A stretch of 64,000 nucleotides of DNA from Azospirillum baldaniorum (GCF_003119195.2 NZ_CP022253.1:2489001-2553000); one strand, 5' to 3'; shown: positions 35,109-43,967, counted from the stretch's first letter. Program-made: numbers and translations. Notes: a model not told the origin generated them from the letters alone.

Positions 35109-35693
35109 CTATGCTCTTTTTATCATATCGATATCGGGTTCCTGCGAAGCAGAGGGGACCTGCTCAGGCTCCGAACCTTCGGGAAGCGCCACTATTTCTT
35201 TTGCGCCCTCATCGGCGTCGCCCATCTCGCCGGTCGCCTGTTCCGCCTTCTCGGCCGCCTCTTCCGCGGCGTCGAGGAAGCCCTTGCCGACGCGGTAGAG
35301 CGTCTTCACCGGCGAGGACCCGGTGAACAGGCTGGCGTAGTCGTCGGCGTAGTCCTTCAGCCCGTCGTCGTTGGCGAAGACCGGGTCGGAGGTCCACAGC
35401 TTGCGCAGCGCCTGCCGGTGCAGGTCGTCCGGGACTTCCGCCCGCAGGAAGGGCGTGAAGTCGGACTCCAGCGTCAGTTCTTCCACGGGGGGAAGGTCCT
35501 TCAGCGGGTCGTCGGGTTCCGGCGCGGCTTCCGGCGCGGTCTCGGCTGGCTCGGCCGCCACTTCCACCGGGAGTTGCGCAGGCGGCTCCTCGGCCGGCGG
35601 CGGCTGTGCTGGCTCCAGGGCCGGCTCCGGGGAGGGGGCGACGGGCTGCCGCTTCAGGCGGGACCAGCGGGAGAGGAAGGATTCGTCGGTCAT
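35109..35693 (-). CDS. DUF3306 protein, formate dehydrogenase-associated
   Basis: A 194-residue protein beginning FLSRWSRLKR, the family start, followed by a Pro/Glu/Ala-rich linker (about 18-60) and the conserved LESDFTPFLRAEVPDDLHRQALRKLWTSDPVFANDDGLKDYADDY block. The end is acidic. The family occurs only beside formate dehydrogenase genes; the molecular role is unknown. There is no signal peptide, so it is probably cytoplasmic and may be an assembly factor. Confidence 0.85.
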   Translation of the reverse strand: MTDESFLSRWSRLKRQPVAPSPEPALEPAQPPPAEEPPAQLPVEVAAEPAETAPEAAPEPDDPLKDLPPVEELTLESDFTPFLRAEVPDDLHRQALRKLWTSDPVFANDDGLKDYADDYASLFTGSSPVKTLYRVGKGFLDAAEEAAEKAEQATGEMGDADEGAKEIVALPEGSEPEQVPSASQEPDIDMIKRA

Positions 35694-35722
35694 GTCGGTG
35701 TGTCTCGGGGATCGTCAGACCT

Positions 35723-35806
35723 TGCCCCCACCCAACCCTCCCCCGCTGCGCAGGGGAGGGCTTTTTCTCCTCCCCCTGCGAAGCGGGGGGAGGCCGGGAG
35801 GGGGGC
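35723..35806. repeat. intergenic palindromic repeat, copy 3
   Basis: CCCTCCCCC...GGGGAGGG and CCTCCCCC...GGGGGGAGG units facing each other, between the DUF3306 and DUF3305 genes of one gene cluster. Confidence 0.6.
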
Positions 35807-35834
35807 ACGAGACTGGCGCCCCATCAAGAATTCA

Positions 35835-36329
35835 TCACCCCTGCTTCGGGAAGTGCCGCTTGCGCTCGCGCTTCACGAAGGGGACATCCACATGGTGCTG
35901 CTCGGTGAAGTCGCGGACCAGGGCCGTGACCTCCGGCGGCATCGGCACCGTCTCCACCATCTCCACGCCGCTCACCTGATAAGCCTCGCATTCGTGGGCG
36001 GAGGCGGTGACGACGAAGGGCACGACACCCCCCGGCTCGCCCGTCTCGTCCGGGCGCAGCACGACCCAGAGGCGCGGCGGCTCCTGCGACAGGTTCAGCT
36101 TGTAGCCTTCGGTGTCGCTGCGGAACAGCTCCAGCGGCAGGGTCGCGGCGTGGAAATGCGCCCAGCCCTCCCCCTCGCGCAGCAGGCGCCAGGAACCGTC
36201 GACCGGCGGGGCGCCGGGAATCACCGAAACCGGACGCCACGCCCAGTCCGCCCAGGCGCTGGTGCCCTTGCGGCGCTCCAGCACGATGCCCAAGGCCATC
36301 GTCTCGGTTCTGTTCAGCGCTTCGCTCAT
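35835..36329 (-). CDS. DUF3305 protein, formate dehydrogenase-associated
   Basis: A 164-residue protein starting [29 protein letters not shown], the family hallmark, with [24 protein letters not shown] and LWVVLRP following. It occurs together with DUF3306 beside formate dehydrogenase in many proteobacteria; no function has been established to my knowledge. Its ATG overlaps the mobA stop by 4 bases, tying it to cofactor maturation. Confidence 0.85.
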   Translation of the reverse strand: MSEALNRTETMALGIVLERRKGTSAWADWAWRPVSVIPGAPPVDGSWRLLREGEGWAHFHAATLPLELFRSDTEGYKLNLSQEPPRLWVVLRPDETGEPGGVVPFVVTASAHECEAYQVSGVEMVETVPMPPEVTALVRDFTEQHHVDVPFVKRERKRHFPKQG

Positions 36330-36952
36330 CGGACCAGTCCCGCCGCCATCAGCCGTTCCGCCTCCGCCAGATCGTCGGGGCGGTTGGTGTTGAAGAAGGG
36401 GTCTACCGGATCGGAGGCGAAGTCGGCAACCGCGAGACGGTACCGGGCGGTCCAGGCGTCCACCTTGCGCATGTCCTCCTCCACCATGGCGCGGCGGAGG
36501 TCGTCGGCGAGATCCACCCGCCACAGCCCGAAGACCGGATGCTCCTGCCTGTCGGACCGGGCGCAGGCGAGGTCGGCGCCCTCGCGCTCCACCGCCGCGG
36601 CCAGACGCGCGACCAGATCGTCGGGAATGAAGGGCGCGTCGGTGGCAAAGCTGGCCAGCCAGCGGCAGTCCGGCGCGTTGGCCCGCGCCCACTCCATCCC
36701 GGTCAGCACCCCGGCCAGCGGCCCAGCGAAGCCCTCCACCACGTCCGCCGCCACCGGCAGGCCGAAGGCGGCGAAGCGCGCCGGGTCGCCGTTGGCGTTC
36801 AGCACCAGCGGCCCGACCTGCGGGCGCACCGTGGCGACGATGCGCTCCAGGATGCTGCGCCCGCCCAGCGTGCGCAGGCTCTTGTCGCCGCCGCCCATGC
36901 GCCGTGACAGGCCGCCGGCCAGCAGCACGCCGGCAATGCCATCACTCGTCAT
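36326..36952 (-). CDS. mobA: molybdenum cofactor guanylyltransferase MobA
   Basis: It adds GMP to molybdopterin to make the MGD cofactor the dehydrogenase needs. The 208 residues carry the nucleotide-binding [17 protein letters not shown] (10-26), ATDAPF and a closing [12 protein letters not shown]. It overlaps fdhD upstream and the DUF3305 gene downstream, so the maturation genes are co-translated. Confidence 0.94.
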   Translation of the reverse strand: MTSDGIAGVLLAGGLSRRMGGGDKSLRTLGGRSILERIVATVRPQVGPLVLNANGDPARFAAFGLPVAADVVEGFAGPLAGVLTGMEWARANAPDCRWLASFATDAPFIPDDLVARLAAAVEREGADLACARSDRQEHPVFGLWRVDLADDLRRAMVEEDMRKVDAWTARYRLAVADFASDPVDPFFNTNRPDDLAEAERLMAAGLVR

Positions 36953-37823
36953 CGCGGCTCCCCTTGCGCTGGTGGCGTCCGCCCTCGTCCCCGACCGCGG
37001 CCGGGTCGGCGTCGAAGTCCAGCCGGTCGGTGCCGGCCAGGGCGAGGAAGCGCTTGCCCTTGGCCCGCCCGACCATGGTCAGGTTGGCCTGCCGTCCCAG
37101 CTCCACCCCCCAGGCGGTGAAGCCGGAGCGGGAGATCAGGATCGGGATGCCCATCTGCACCGTCTTGATGACCATCTCCGAGGTCAGGCGCCCGGTCGTG
37201 TAGAAGATCTTGTCGTGCGCCGGCACGCCGTGCAGGTGCATGTAGCCCGCCACCTTGTCCACCGCGTTGTGCCGCCCGACGTCCTCCATGTAGACGAGGG
37301 GACGGTCGTCCTGGCAGAGCACGCAGCCGTGGATGGCGCCGGCCTCCAGATACAGGCTGGGGGTCAGGTTGATCTTCTTCGACAGGGCGTAGATCCAGGA
37401 GGTCTTCAGCCGCGCGTCGGGGTTCAGCCGCACCGACTCGAAGGTCTCCATCACATCGCCGAAGGCGGTGCCCTGGGCGCAACCGGAGGTCAGCGTCTTC
37501 TTCTTGAGCTTCTGCTCGTAATTCGTGACGCGCTCGGTGCGGACGACGACGGTGTCGATCTCCTCGTCGTAGTCGATGCCGGTGATCCGGTCGTCGCGCT
37601 TCAGCATGTTCTGGTTGAGCAGATAGCCCACCGCCAGATAGTCGGGGTAGTCGGCGATCGTCATCATGGTGACGATCTCCTGCCCGTTCAGGTACAGCGT
37701 CAGCGGCCGTTCCACGGTGACCGACGCCTCCACCGGGCGCCCGTCCTGATCCAGCCCGGAAACGCGCTCCGTCAGCTTGGGATTCGCCGGGTCCGGCCTT
37801 ATGGTGAATTCCGAGAGGTCCAT
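36942..37823 (-). CDS. fdhD: formate dehydrogenase sulfurtransferase FdhD
   Basis: FdhD carries sulfur from a cysteine desulfurase to the Mo-cofactor of formate dehydrogenase; 293 residues. [25 protein letters not shown], the catalytic loop [22 protein letters not shown] [26 protein letters not shown] and [12 protein letters not shown] mark the family. The loop has one Cys where E. coli has a C-x2-C pair. The ATG at 37823 is used; an upstream TTG at 37883 is possible. Its 3' end overlaps mobA by 11 bases. Confidence 0.94.
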   Translation of the reverse strand: MDLSEFTIRPDPANPKLTERVSGLDQDGRPVEASVTVERPLTLYLNGQEIVTMMTIADYPDYLAVGYLLNQNMLKRDDRITGIDYDEEIDTVVVRTERVTNYEQKLKKKTLTSGCAQGTAFGDVMETFESVRLNPDARLKTSWIYALSKKINLTPSLYLEAGAIHGCVLCQDDRPLVYMEDVGRHNAVDKVAGYMHLHGVPAHDKIFYTTGRLTSEMVIKTVQMGIPILISRSGFTAWGVELGRQANLTMVGRAKGKRFLALAGTDRLDFDADPAAVGDEGGRHQRKGSRDDE

Positions 37824-37942
37824 GACCGGAAGAGTGGGGAAGATTGCGCGCCGGGGCAAGCGGCGGATGATCGGCTCCCGCAAGACGGAAGCGATGCGGC
37901 CCCGATTTGACGCGCGAGCACCTGGTATGCACGAGTACCCTT

Positions 37943-38638
37943 ATGCATGAGTTCGGTCTGGCCTTCGTCACCGCCTTCCACCTGATCGCCGATTTCGACC
38001 CCGGTCTGGTGGGGATCGTCGGCCTGTCGCTGCGCGTCAGCCTGACCGCCGTCCTGCTGTCGGCCCTGATCGGCCTGCCGCTGGGCGCCGCCGTAGCCGC
38101 CTTCCGCTTTCCGGGGCGGCGCGCGGTGACCCTGTTCCTGAACACGGCGATGGGGCTGCCACCGGTGGTGGTGGGGCTGATCGTTTACCTGATCCTCTCC
38201 CGCTCCGGCCCGCTGGGGGTGCTGGGGCTGCTGTTCACCCCGACCGCGATGATCGTGGCCCAGACCGTGTTGATCGTGCCCATCGTCGCTGCCCTGACCC
38301 GCCAGATCGTCGAGGATCTGCTGATGGAGTATGGCGACCTGCTGAGGGTGATGGGGGCCGGGCCGCTGACCACCCTGCTCACCTTGCTGTCGGAAGCGCG
38401 CTGGAGCCTGCTGACCATCGTGCTGGCCGGCTTCGGCCGGGCCTCGGCCGAGGTCGGGGCGGTGATGATCGTCGGCGGCAACATCGACCGGGTGACCCGC
38501 GTCATGACCACCTCCATCGCGCTGGAGACCAGCAAGGGCGACCTGCCGCTGGCGCTCGGCCTCGGCGTCATCCTGATGACTCTGTCGCTGTCGGTGAACC
38601 TCGCCGCCGCCATGGTGCGGGAGACGCGCCGGGCCTGA
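37943..38638 (+). CDS. tupB: tungstate/molybdate-type ABC transporter permease
   Basis: An inner-membrane permease, 231 residues with about five TM helices. The EAA-type cytoplasmic loop (EYGDLLRVMGAGPLTTLLTLLSEARWSLLTIVLAGFGRASAEVGAVMIVGGNI) is typical of the TupB/ModB-like group. It starts at the ATG 37943, 119 bases from the divergent fdhD start. It is paired with tupA downstream; no ATP-binding subunit gene is adjacent. Confidence 0.85.
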   Translation: MHEFGLAFVTAFHLIADFDPGLVGIVGLSLRVSLTAVLLSALIGLPLGAAVAAFRFPGRRAVTLFLNTAMGLPPVVVGLIVYLILSRSGPLGVLGLLFTPTAMIVAQTVLIVPIVAALTRQIVEDLLMEYGDLLRVMGAGPLTTLLTLLSEARWSLLTIVLAGFGRASAEVGAVMIVGGNIDRVTRVMTTSIALETSKGDLPLALGLGVILMTLSLSVNLAAAMVRETRRA

Positions 38639-38750
38639 GTCACGGCCGCCTCCGCGATTCTGGAAAATTTGCAAAGCCATTCGAACTTTCCCATAGTCGC
38701 CGCCAGAGCCCGCAACCAAGGCGGGCGAGAACCTGGAGAGGGATAGTCCG

Positions 38751-39587
38751 ATGCTGCGCCGTTCTTTCGTGCTGGGATGCGCCGCCGCGGCGGCTCTGCT
38801 GCTCGGCTCCGTTCAGCCGTCCACCGCCGCCGACCGCTTCATCACCGTGGCCTCCACCACCTCGACCGAGGATTCGGGGCTGTTCAAGTCGATCCTGCCG
38901 AAGTTCACGGAGAAGACCGGGATCGAGGTCCGCGTGGTCGCCAAGGGCACCGGCCAGGCCATCGACATCGCCAAGCGCGGCGACGCCGACGTGCTGTTCG
39001 TCCATCACAAGCCGTCGGAGGACAAGTTCGTCGCCGAGGGCTTCAGCACCGAGCGCAAGCCGGTCATGTACAACGACTTCGTGATCGTCGGGCCGAAGGC
39101 CGACCCGGCCAAGGTCGGCGGCAGCAAGGACGTGTCCGCCGCGCTGAAGAGCATCGCCGCCGCCAAGGCCCCCTTCGTGTCGCGCGGCGACGACAGCGGC
39201 ACGCACAAGTCGGAGCAGGCGCTGTGGAAGACCGCCGGCGTCGATCCCACGACGGGCGACGGCTGGTACCGCGCCATCGGCCAGGGCATGGGCGCCACGC
39301 TGAACACCGCCGCCGCGGTGAGCGGCTACGCCATGACCGACCGCGCCACCTGGCTCAGCTTCAAGAACCGCGGCGACCTCGACATCCTGGTGGAGGGCGA
39401 CAAGCGCCTGTTCAACCAGTATGGCGTCATGCTGGTGAACCCGGCCAAGTTCAGCCACGTCAAGGCCGCCGACGGGCAGGCCTTCGTCGATTGGCTGGTC
39501 TCCGCCGAGGGCCAGCAGGCCATCGCGGATTACAAGATCAACGGCAACTCGCTGTTCTTCCCGAACGCCAACGAGCCGGGTGCCTGA
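38751..39587 (+). CDS. tupA: tungstate-binding periplasmic protein TupA-like
   Basis: A 278-residue exported binding protein: signal peptide about 1-27, then the oxyanion-binding VASTTSTEDSGL (33-44), characteristic of TupA, plus VSRGDDSGTHKSE (about 145-157) forming the second half of the site. TupA proteins prefer tungstate over molybdate. Placement beside formate dehydrogenase maturation genes suggests it feeds W or Mo to that enzyme. AGAGGG precedes the ATG. Confidence 0.88.
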   Translation: MLRRSFVLGCAAAAALLLGSVQPSTAADRFITVASTTSTEDSGLFKSILPKFTEKTGIEVRVVAKGTGQAIDIAKRGDADVLFVHHKPSEDKFVAEGFSTERKPVMYNDFVIVGPKADPAKVGGSKDVSAALKSIAAAKAPFVSRGDDSGTHKSEQALWKTAGVDPTTGDGWYRAIGQGMGATLNTAAAVSGYAMTDRATWLSFKNRGDLDILVEGDKRLFNQYGVMLVNPAKFSHVKAADGQAFVDWLVSAEGQQAIADYKINGNSLFFPNANEPGA

Positions 39588-39606
39588 CCGGCCCCCGCCC
39601 CGCGGG

Positions 39607-39648
39607 CACGAAAAAAGGCGCAGCCCCGCGGCTGCGCCTTTTTTCGTG
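39607..39648 (+). terminator. bidirectional terminator after tupA
   Basis: AAAAAAGGCGCAGCC-ccgc-GGCTGCGCCTTTTTT within CACG/CGTG flanks. It serves tupA and the convergent carboxypeptidase gene. Confidence 0.92.
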
Positions 39649-39680
39649 TGGCGGAAAAGAACGGGCGGAAAAGAGCCGGC

Positions 39681-41075
39681 TTACAGCTTCTCGTTCGGAG
39701 ACACCGGGACGCAGCGGTGGCCGTTGCGGGTCAGTTCCGAGCAGACCTTGCGGGCCGTGCGCTCGTCCAGCCCGACCATGCGGGCGCGGTAGACGGTGGA
39801 GCCGTTCGCCTTCACCGGCATCACCGCCGGCTTGGCGGCGCGCAGCAGGAAGGGCGCCTGCTTGGTCGCCTGGGTCAATGCCCGGTTGCTCGCCTCCCGC
39901 GTGGAGAAGGCGCCGACCTGGACTCCCCATTTCGACCCGTCCGCCTTCGGCGAATCGGCGTCTTCGTCACGGGCGCGGGCCGGCGGACGGACCGCGGCGG
40001 GAGTGGAGACGGTGGAGGCGAGCTGCGCGATGGTCTCCGCCTTGGCCGGCGGCTTGCCCTTGGCGGTGACGCGCGGCGCGTCCTCGTCCCCGGCGCGGGC
40101 GACGACCGGAGCCTCCGAACCGCGGCTCGGCTTGTCGAACGCCTTGTCCAGGATCGCTTCCATGCGGGCGTCGCGCGAGGCCGCGGACTTGCCGCCCAGC
40201 ACCACGGCGACCAGCCGGCGCCCGTCGCGCACCGCCGACGCCGCGAGGTTGAAGCCGCTGGCCACGGTGTAGCCGGTCTTGATGCCGTCCATGCCCTCGT
40301 AGCGCGACATCAGCCGGTTGTGGTTGTTCAGGCTGCGCCCGCCATAGACGAAGGCGCGCCGGCTGAAATAGGGATAATAGCGGGAGTGGTCGGACAGCAT
40401 CGCCCGCGACAGAATGGAGAAGTCGCGCGCCGTGGTCAGCTGCTCCATGTTCGGGAGGCCGTTGGAGTTGCGGAACACGGTGTTGCGCATCCCCAGTTCG
40501 CGGGCCTTGCGGGTCATCATCTCGGCGAATTTCGCCTCGCTGCCGCCCAGCGCCTCCGCCAGCACGACCGAGGCGTCGTTGGCCGACTTGGTGACCAGCC
40601 CGAGGATCGCCTGCTCCACCCGCAGCGTCTTGCCGGCGCGCAGCCCGAGCTTGGTCGGGGACTGCGCCTCCGCCCAGGCCGACACCGGCAGCGCCTGGTC
40701 CAGCCGCAGCCGCCCTGAATCCAACGCGTCGAAGGTCAGGTAGAGCGTCATCATCTTGGTCAACGACGCCGGATAGGTGAGGGTGTCGGCGTTCTCCTCG
40801 TGCAGCACCTCACCCGTCCGCGCGTCCACGACGATCGCCGCGTATTTCGCGGCCAGCGCCGGCAGCGGCGCCAGGACGGTCACCGCCAGCACCGCCAGGG
40901 CGCCGCACAACCCCCGGCCGCGCAAGGCTCGAACGAAAGGGGTAATGCTGAAGGCACTTCCCAGAGTCGAACGTCCATTCGCCAAACGTTCTGTGGCCTG
41001 TTCCCCCTCCGTTTCGCGCCCGCGCCAAGCGAACGCCAAAAGCAGGCTTCGAACGGTCTGGCCCGTTACGTTCAT
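39681..41075 (-). CDS. D-alanyl-D-alanine carboxypeptidase with C-terminal SPOR domain
   Basis: A penicillin-binding protein of the S11 family trimming murein pentapeptides, 464 residues. Motifs: SLTK (S104, K107), SAN (164-166) and KTG (266-268). A Pro/Ala-rich linker leads to a SPOR domain (about 385-462, WGVQVGAFSTREASNRALTQA) that binds denuded glycan at the septum. The hydrophobic export segment lies at about 52-76, unusually far in, so a later start (for example the TTG at 40925) cannot be excluded. There is no C-terminal amphipathic anchor. Confidence 0.9.
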   Translation of the reverse strand: MNVTGQTVRSLLLAFAWRGRETEGEQATERLANGRSTLGSAFSITPFVRALRGRGLCGALAVLAVTVLAPLPALAAKYAAIVVDARTGEVLHEENADTLTYPASLTKMMTLYLTFDALDSGRLRLDQALPVSAWAEAQSPTKLGLRAGKTLRVEQAILGLVTKSANDASVVLAEALGGSEAKFAEMMTRKARELGMRNTVFRNSNGLPNMEQLTTARDFSILSRAMLSDHSRYYPYFSRRAFVYGGRSLNNHNRLMSRYEGMDGIKTGYTVASGFNLAASAVRDGRRLVAVVLGGKSAASRDARMEAILDKAFDKPSRGSEAPVVARAGDEDAPRVTAKGKPPAKAETIAQLASTVSTPAAVRPPARARDEDADSPKADGSKWGVQVGAFSTREASNRALTQATKQAPFLLRAAKPAVMPVKANGSTVYRARMVGLDERTARKVCSELTRNGHRCVPVSPNEKL

Positions 41076-41313
41076 GATGCCCCCGCCAAAGGCTAATACT
41101 TGCTGTTTGGCGCAATGGTAAATTCCATGCAAATCAGTGTCTAGCGACAATTCGTTAATTTGCCGCTTCGATTTCTTCGGCGACGCTGTGACGAAATTGG
41201 ATAAGGTGGGGACCCGCGGCGGGCGAGCCGCGTTGAAGGAGCGCGGCCGCCGATCCATCTTCCCGGAAGGGCGGGACCACCCCACCCCATCCATACCGGA
41301 CGCGAGGCACCTC

Positions 41314-42108
41314 ATGACACGCCCGCCCAAGCGACGCCCGACGAATCCGCGCGCTGCCGTCCGGGACGGACGAAGAGGCAGGATTGCCAAGGTCGCGGGA
41401 CTGGCGGCGGCAGGGCTCCTCGCCGGCTGCGCCTCGGTCGGGCCGACCGACAATCCGGTGGCGCGCAAGCTCACCTGGGTCAGCTACCTCAACGGCGACG
41501 ACCTGCGCGCCGCCTGCACCAAGGGCGAGAGCGACCGCTACCGGCTGGTCTTCAACGCCGATTATCAGAAGCATGTGCGGACCTACGACATCGTCGGCGA
41601 CCGCGGCACCGGCGGCGCGATGGTTGAGGCGCGCGTGCTGGAGGCCACCGACCTCGCACGGATCGACCTGGACGACCCGGCGGCGGTCGGCCGCGGTCCG
41701 GTCGCCAAGGCCCAGCTGTCGCCGCGCCAGTTCGCCCTGTTCGTCCTGCGCCTCTACGAGAGCGGCGCCTTCGAGCCGGCGCCGAGCGGAGTTCGCCTGC
41801 CGTCGAACGGTGTCTACTGGCTGATCAACGGCTGCCGGCGGGGAAGCTGGTTCTTCAACGCCTACCCCTACCCCTCCGACCGTTTCGCCGACATCCGTTT
41901 CGACGGGCCGCTGAAGGAGCTGGATGGCAGCGTTCAGGGGACCGGCGTGCCCTATCCCGTCCTGCCGCGCCCGCAGGACGCGCCGCGCACCCTGCCGACC
42001 GGCGGCCAGGTGGACAGCGCCGGCGTGGTGTTCGAGGTCCAGGTGGGCCGCGACGGGCTGGTCGGACCGACGGCGCCCTTCGGCAACTGGCTGTTCGCCG
42101 GGAAGTAG
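41314..42108 (+). CDS. putative lipoprotein of unknown function
   Basis: A 264-residue protein with a long basic N-terminus (MTRPPKRRPTNPRAAVRDGRR), a hydrophobic stretch and a lipobox (GLLAGC, Cys about 39). The mature part is a soluble domain with KLTWVSYLNGDDLRAACTKGESDRYRLVFNADYQKHVRTYDI and a hydrophilic end. GAGG precedes the ATG at 41314. It is divergent from the carboxypeptidase gene. Family not recognised; envelope location inferred. Confidence 0.65.
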   Translation: MTRPPKRRPTNPRAAVRDGRRGRIAKVAGLAAAGLLAGCASVGPTDNPVARKLTWVSYLNGDDLRAACTKGESDRYRLVFNADYQKHVRTYDIVGDRGTGGAMVEARVLEATDLARIDLDDPAAVGRGPVAKAQLSPRQFALFVLRLYESGAFEPAPSGVRLPSNGVYWLINGCRRGSWFFNAYPYPSDRFADIRFDGPLKELDGSVQGTGVPYPVLPRPQDAPRTLPTGGQVDSAGVVFEVQVGRDGLVGPTAPFGNWLFAGK

Positions 42109-42118
42109 GGGGGCAAGG

Positions 42119-42225
42119 CGCTTGCCCCCACCCCGGCCCTCCCCCGCTTTGCAGGGGAGGGAGACTATGCGGAGCGGCGGCAGTCCCCTCCCCTGCGAAA
42201 CGGGGGAGGGTTAGGGAGGGGGCAG
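42119..42225. repeat. intergenic palindromic repeat, copy 4
   Basis: CCCTCCCCCGC...GCAGGGGAGGG and CCCCTCCCCTGCG...CGGGGGAGGG units facing each other between convergent genes. Nearly the same core (GCNNNGCAGGGGAGGG) as copy 3. Confidence 0.65.
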
Positions 42226-42229
42226 GAAC

Positions 42230-42991
42230 CTAGACCACCTCTTCCTCAGCGACATCCGCCCGCGCGCCCGCAGCCAGCAGCGTGTCCACCCACGGGCCGT
42301 CCGGCATGCGGCGGGCCAACTCGGTGATGTTCCGGTTCCACCACAGGCGCTGCTCGACCAGATCGTCGTAATCGAAGTTCGACTGGCGCCACAGCCGCTC
42401 CTCGGCGTTGAAGGTCACCATGTCGATGGGGAAGCCGACGTCGTTGGATGAGAAGCGCGTGCTGTCGAAGGACAGGTAGGCGATCTTCAGCGCCGTCCGC
42501 ATGTCCGTGCTGTAGGACAGCGCGCGGTCGAGGATCGGCTTGCCGTAGGCGGTGGCGCCGATCGACAGGTAGGGGGTGCGCTCGTCCACCTCGATCCAGT
42601 TGCCCTCCGGATAGACCAGGAACATGTAGGGCTCGCGGTCCTCGGCAAGTTGGCCGCCGATGATGGCGTGCAGGTTGAAGGCCAGCTTGGACGCCTCCAG
42701 CGCCTCCTTGTCCTCCGCCGCCACTTGGCGCAGGCAGGCCGTGAAGGCCGACAGCGCGTCCAGCATGGTCGGGTAGGTCTCGCCGCGGCGGCGGGACATG
42801 TCGCGGCGCAGGTAGGCCAGCGTCTTGTCGCGCACGCTGCGCAGGCCGGAATTCAGGATGAAGAAGCGGTCGCCGCCGCTGCCCACCATGGTCACCTTGC
42901 GCGCGGACGACAGCTGCGAACCGCTGGTGATGCGCCCGTCGGACAGGCCGATCAGGCCGTCGCGGGTCTTGATGCCGAGGCAATAGGTCAT
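42230..42991 (-). CDS. Anbu/BPH-type proteasome-like peptidase
   Basis: An Ntn-hydrolase related to HslV and 20S beta subunits, 253 residues. The start MTYCLGIKTRDGLIGLSDGRITSG gives Thr2 as the likely nucleophile, with Asp17-type (SDGR) and Lys32-type (SARKVTMV) partners. Anbu proteins form open helical rings and are often next to alpha-E, transglutaminase-like and ATP-grasp genes; none are here. Substrates are unknown. It is divergent from the phasin gene with a 420-base gap. Confidence 0.85.
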   Translation of the reverse strand: MTYCLGIKTRDGLIGLSDGRITSGSQLSSARKVTMVGSGGDRFFILNSGLRSVRDKTLAYLRRDMSRRRGETYPTMLDALSAFTACLRQVAAEDKEALEASKLAFNLHAIIGGQLAEDREPYMFLVYPEGNWIEVDERTPYLSIGATAYGKPILDRALSYSTDMRTALKIAYLSFDSTRFSSNDVGFPIDMVTFNAEERLWRQSNFDYDDLVEQRLWWNRNITELARRMPDGPWVDTLLAAGARADVAEEEVV

Positions 42992-43218
42992 GAAAGAACG
43001 TTCCCGAACTGAAAGCTGCGACGTTCCGCCGCGGTTGGTCTGACCTTTGGCCGAAGCGCGTCCCTTCGGCGGGCAGAGTATGATTGGGCAGGATTGGCGG
43101 TAAAGCTTTCGTAAAGGCTCCGCCCAGTCGAACCGAAGTGGATCGGTTTTCCCATGAGGCGGAACGGTGGAGCTTTCGCCGTACCGACCAAGCAAAGGGA
43201 CCGGGCTCAACTGATATA

Positions 43219-43233
43219 TTGTGCGGCGCACAA
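43219..43233. promoter_or_regulatory. inverted repeat TTGTGC-ggc-GCACAA before phasin 1
   Basis: A perfect 6-bp dyad nine bases upstream of the -35 of the phasin 1 promoter. A matching dyad lies at the same place before phasin 2. Confidence 0.55.
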
Positions 43234-43242
43234 GATTCTTTG

Positions 43243-43271
43243 TTGACTCCACCGGAAAATGCCCATAGTTT
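43243..43271 (+). promoter_or_regulatory. phasin 1 promoter
   Basis: TTGACT (43243-43248), 17 bases, TAGTTT (43266-43271). Spacing and flanks match the phasin 2 promoter. Confidence 0.6.
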
Positions 43272-43277
43272 AGCCAT

Positions 43278-43292
43278 TGCTGCACTGCAGCA
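43278..43292. promoter_or_regulatory. PhaR-like operator TGCTGCACTGCAGCA before phasin 1
   Basis: A perfect dyad with core CTGC-act-GCAG, the form described for PhaR, the repressor of polyhydroxybutyrate granule genes in alphaproteobacteria. It covers the predicted transcription start, 6 bases after the -10. Confidence 0.75.
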
Positions 43293-43411
43293 TTTTCGGG
43301 CCCGGAGCCGTCCGGGTCTCCCCAACGCAGCCGGTCTGCGCCCCGCAGGCGGACGGTCCGCCGGTCCGGGTTGATGCGCGCCGGGCTTCGACGAAGGAAG
43401 GAACGCAAGGC

Positions 43412-43948
43412 ATGACGACCGTGACGAAGGCCAAGCCGGCCCCCGCCCCCACCCAGGCGTTCGAGAGCGCCGCCGCCCAGGCCAAGGAGCAGGTCGAGGG
43501 CTTCGTCAAGGCCGGCCAGGAGCAGGCCGCGAAGACGTTCGAGCAGACCGCGTCCGCCACCAAGGAGCAGGTCGAGAAGCTGTCCTCCCAGCTTCTGAAG
43601 ATCTCCGCCGAGCTTCAGGCCCTGAACAAGGCCAACGTGGAAGCGCTGATCCAGAGCGGCAGCATCGCCACCCAGGGTGCGGAGGAGCTGACCCGCGAGG
43701 TGACCGCCTACGCCCAGGCGTCCTTCGACAAGTCGGTCACCACCGGCAAGGCCCTGCTGACCGCCAAGTCGCTGAAGGAGGTCGTCGATCTCCAGAGCGA
43801 GTATGTGAAGGCCAGCTTCGACGCCTTCGTCGCGGAGTCCTCCCGCCTCCAGGGCATCGGCACCCGCGTCGCCACGGCGGCCCTGACCCCGCTGAAGGAC
43901 CGCGTGTCGGTCACCGTCAGCACCCTGTCCAAGCCGATCGCGGCCTGA
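43412..43948 (+). CDS. phasin family protein 1
   Basis: Phasins coat polyhydroxybutyrate granules in the cytoplasm and control their size. The 178-residue protein is helical and amphipathic: FESAAAQAKEQVEGFVKAGQEQAAKTFEQT, then KISAELQALNKANVEALIQSG, and the phasin core DLQSEYVKASFDAFVAESSRL. AAGGAAGGAAC precedes the ATG. It is followed by a strong hairpin and a second phasin with a copied regulatory region, so the pair arose by duplication. Confidence 0.9.
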   Translation: MTTVTKAKPAPAPTQAFESAAAQAKEQVEGFVKAGQEQAAKTFEQTASATKEQVEKLSSQLLKISAELQALNKANVEALIQSGSIATQGAEELTREVTAYAQASFDKSVTTGKALLTAKSLKEVVDLQSEYVKASFDAFVAESSRLQGIGTRVATAALTPLKDRVSVTVSTLSKPIAA

Positions 43949-43967
43949 GACGGCGGCACGCCGAAAC

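Noticed and set aside
37905-37935. TTGACG as -35 of a tupB promoter
   Set aside because: No -10-like hexamer at 16-18 bases.
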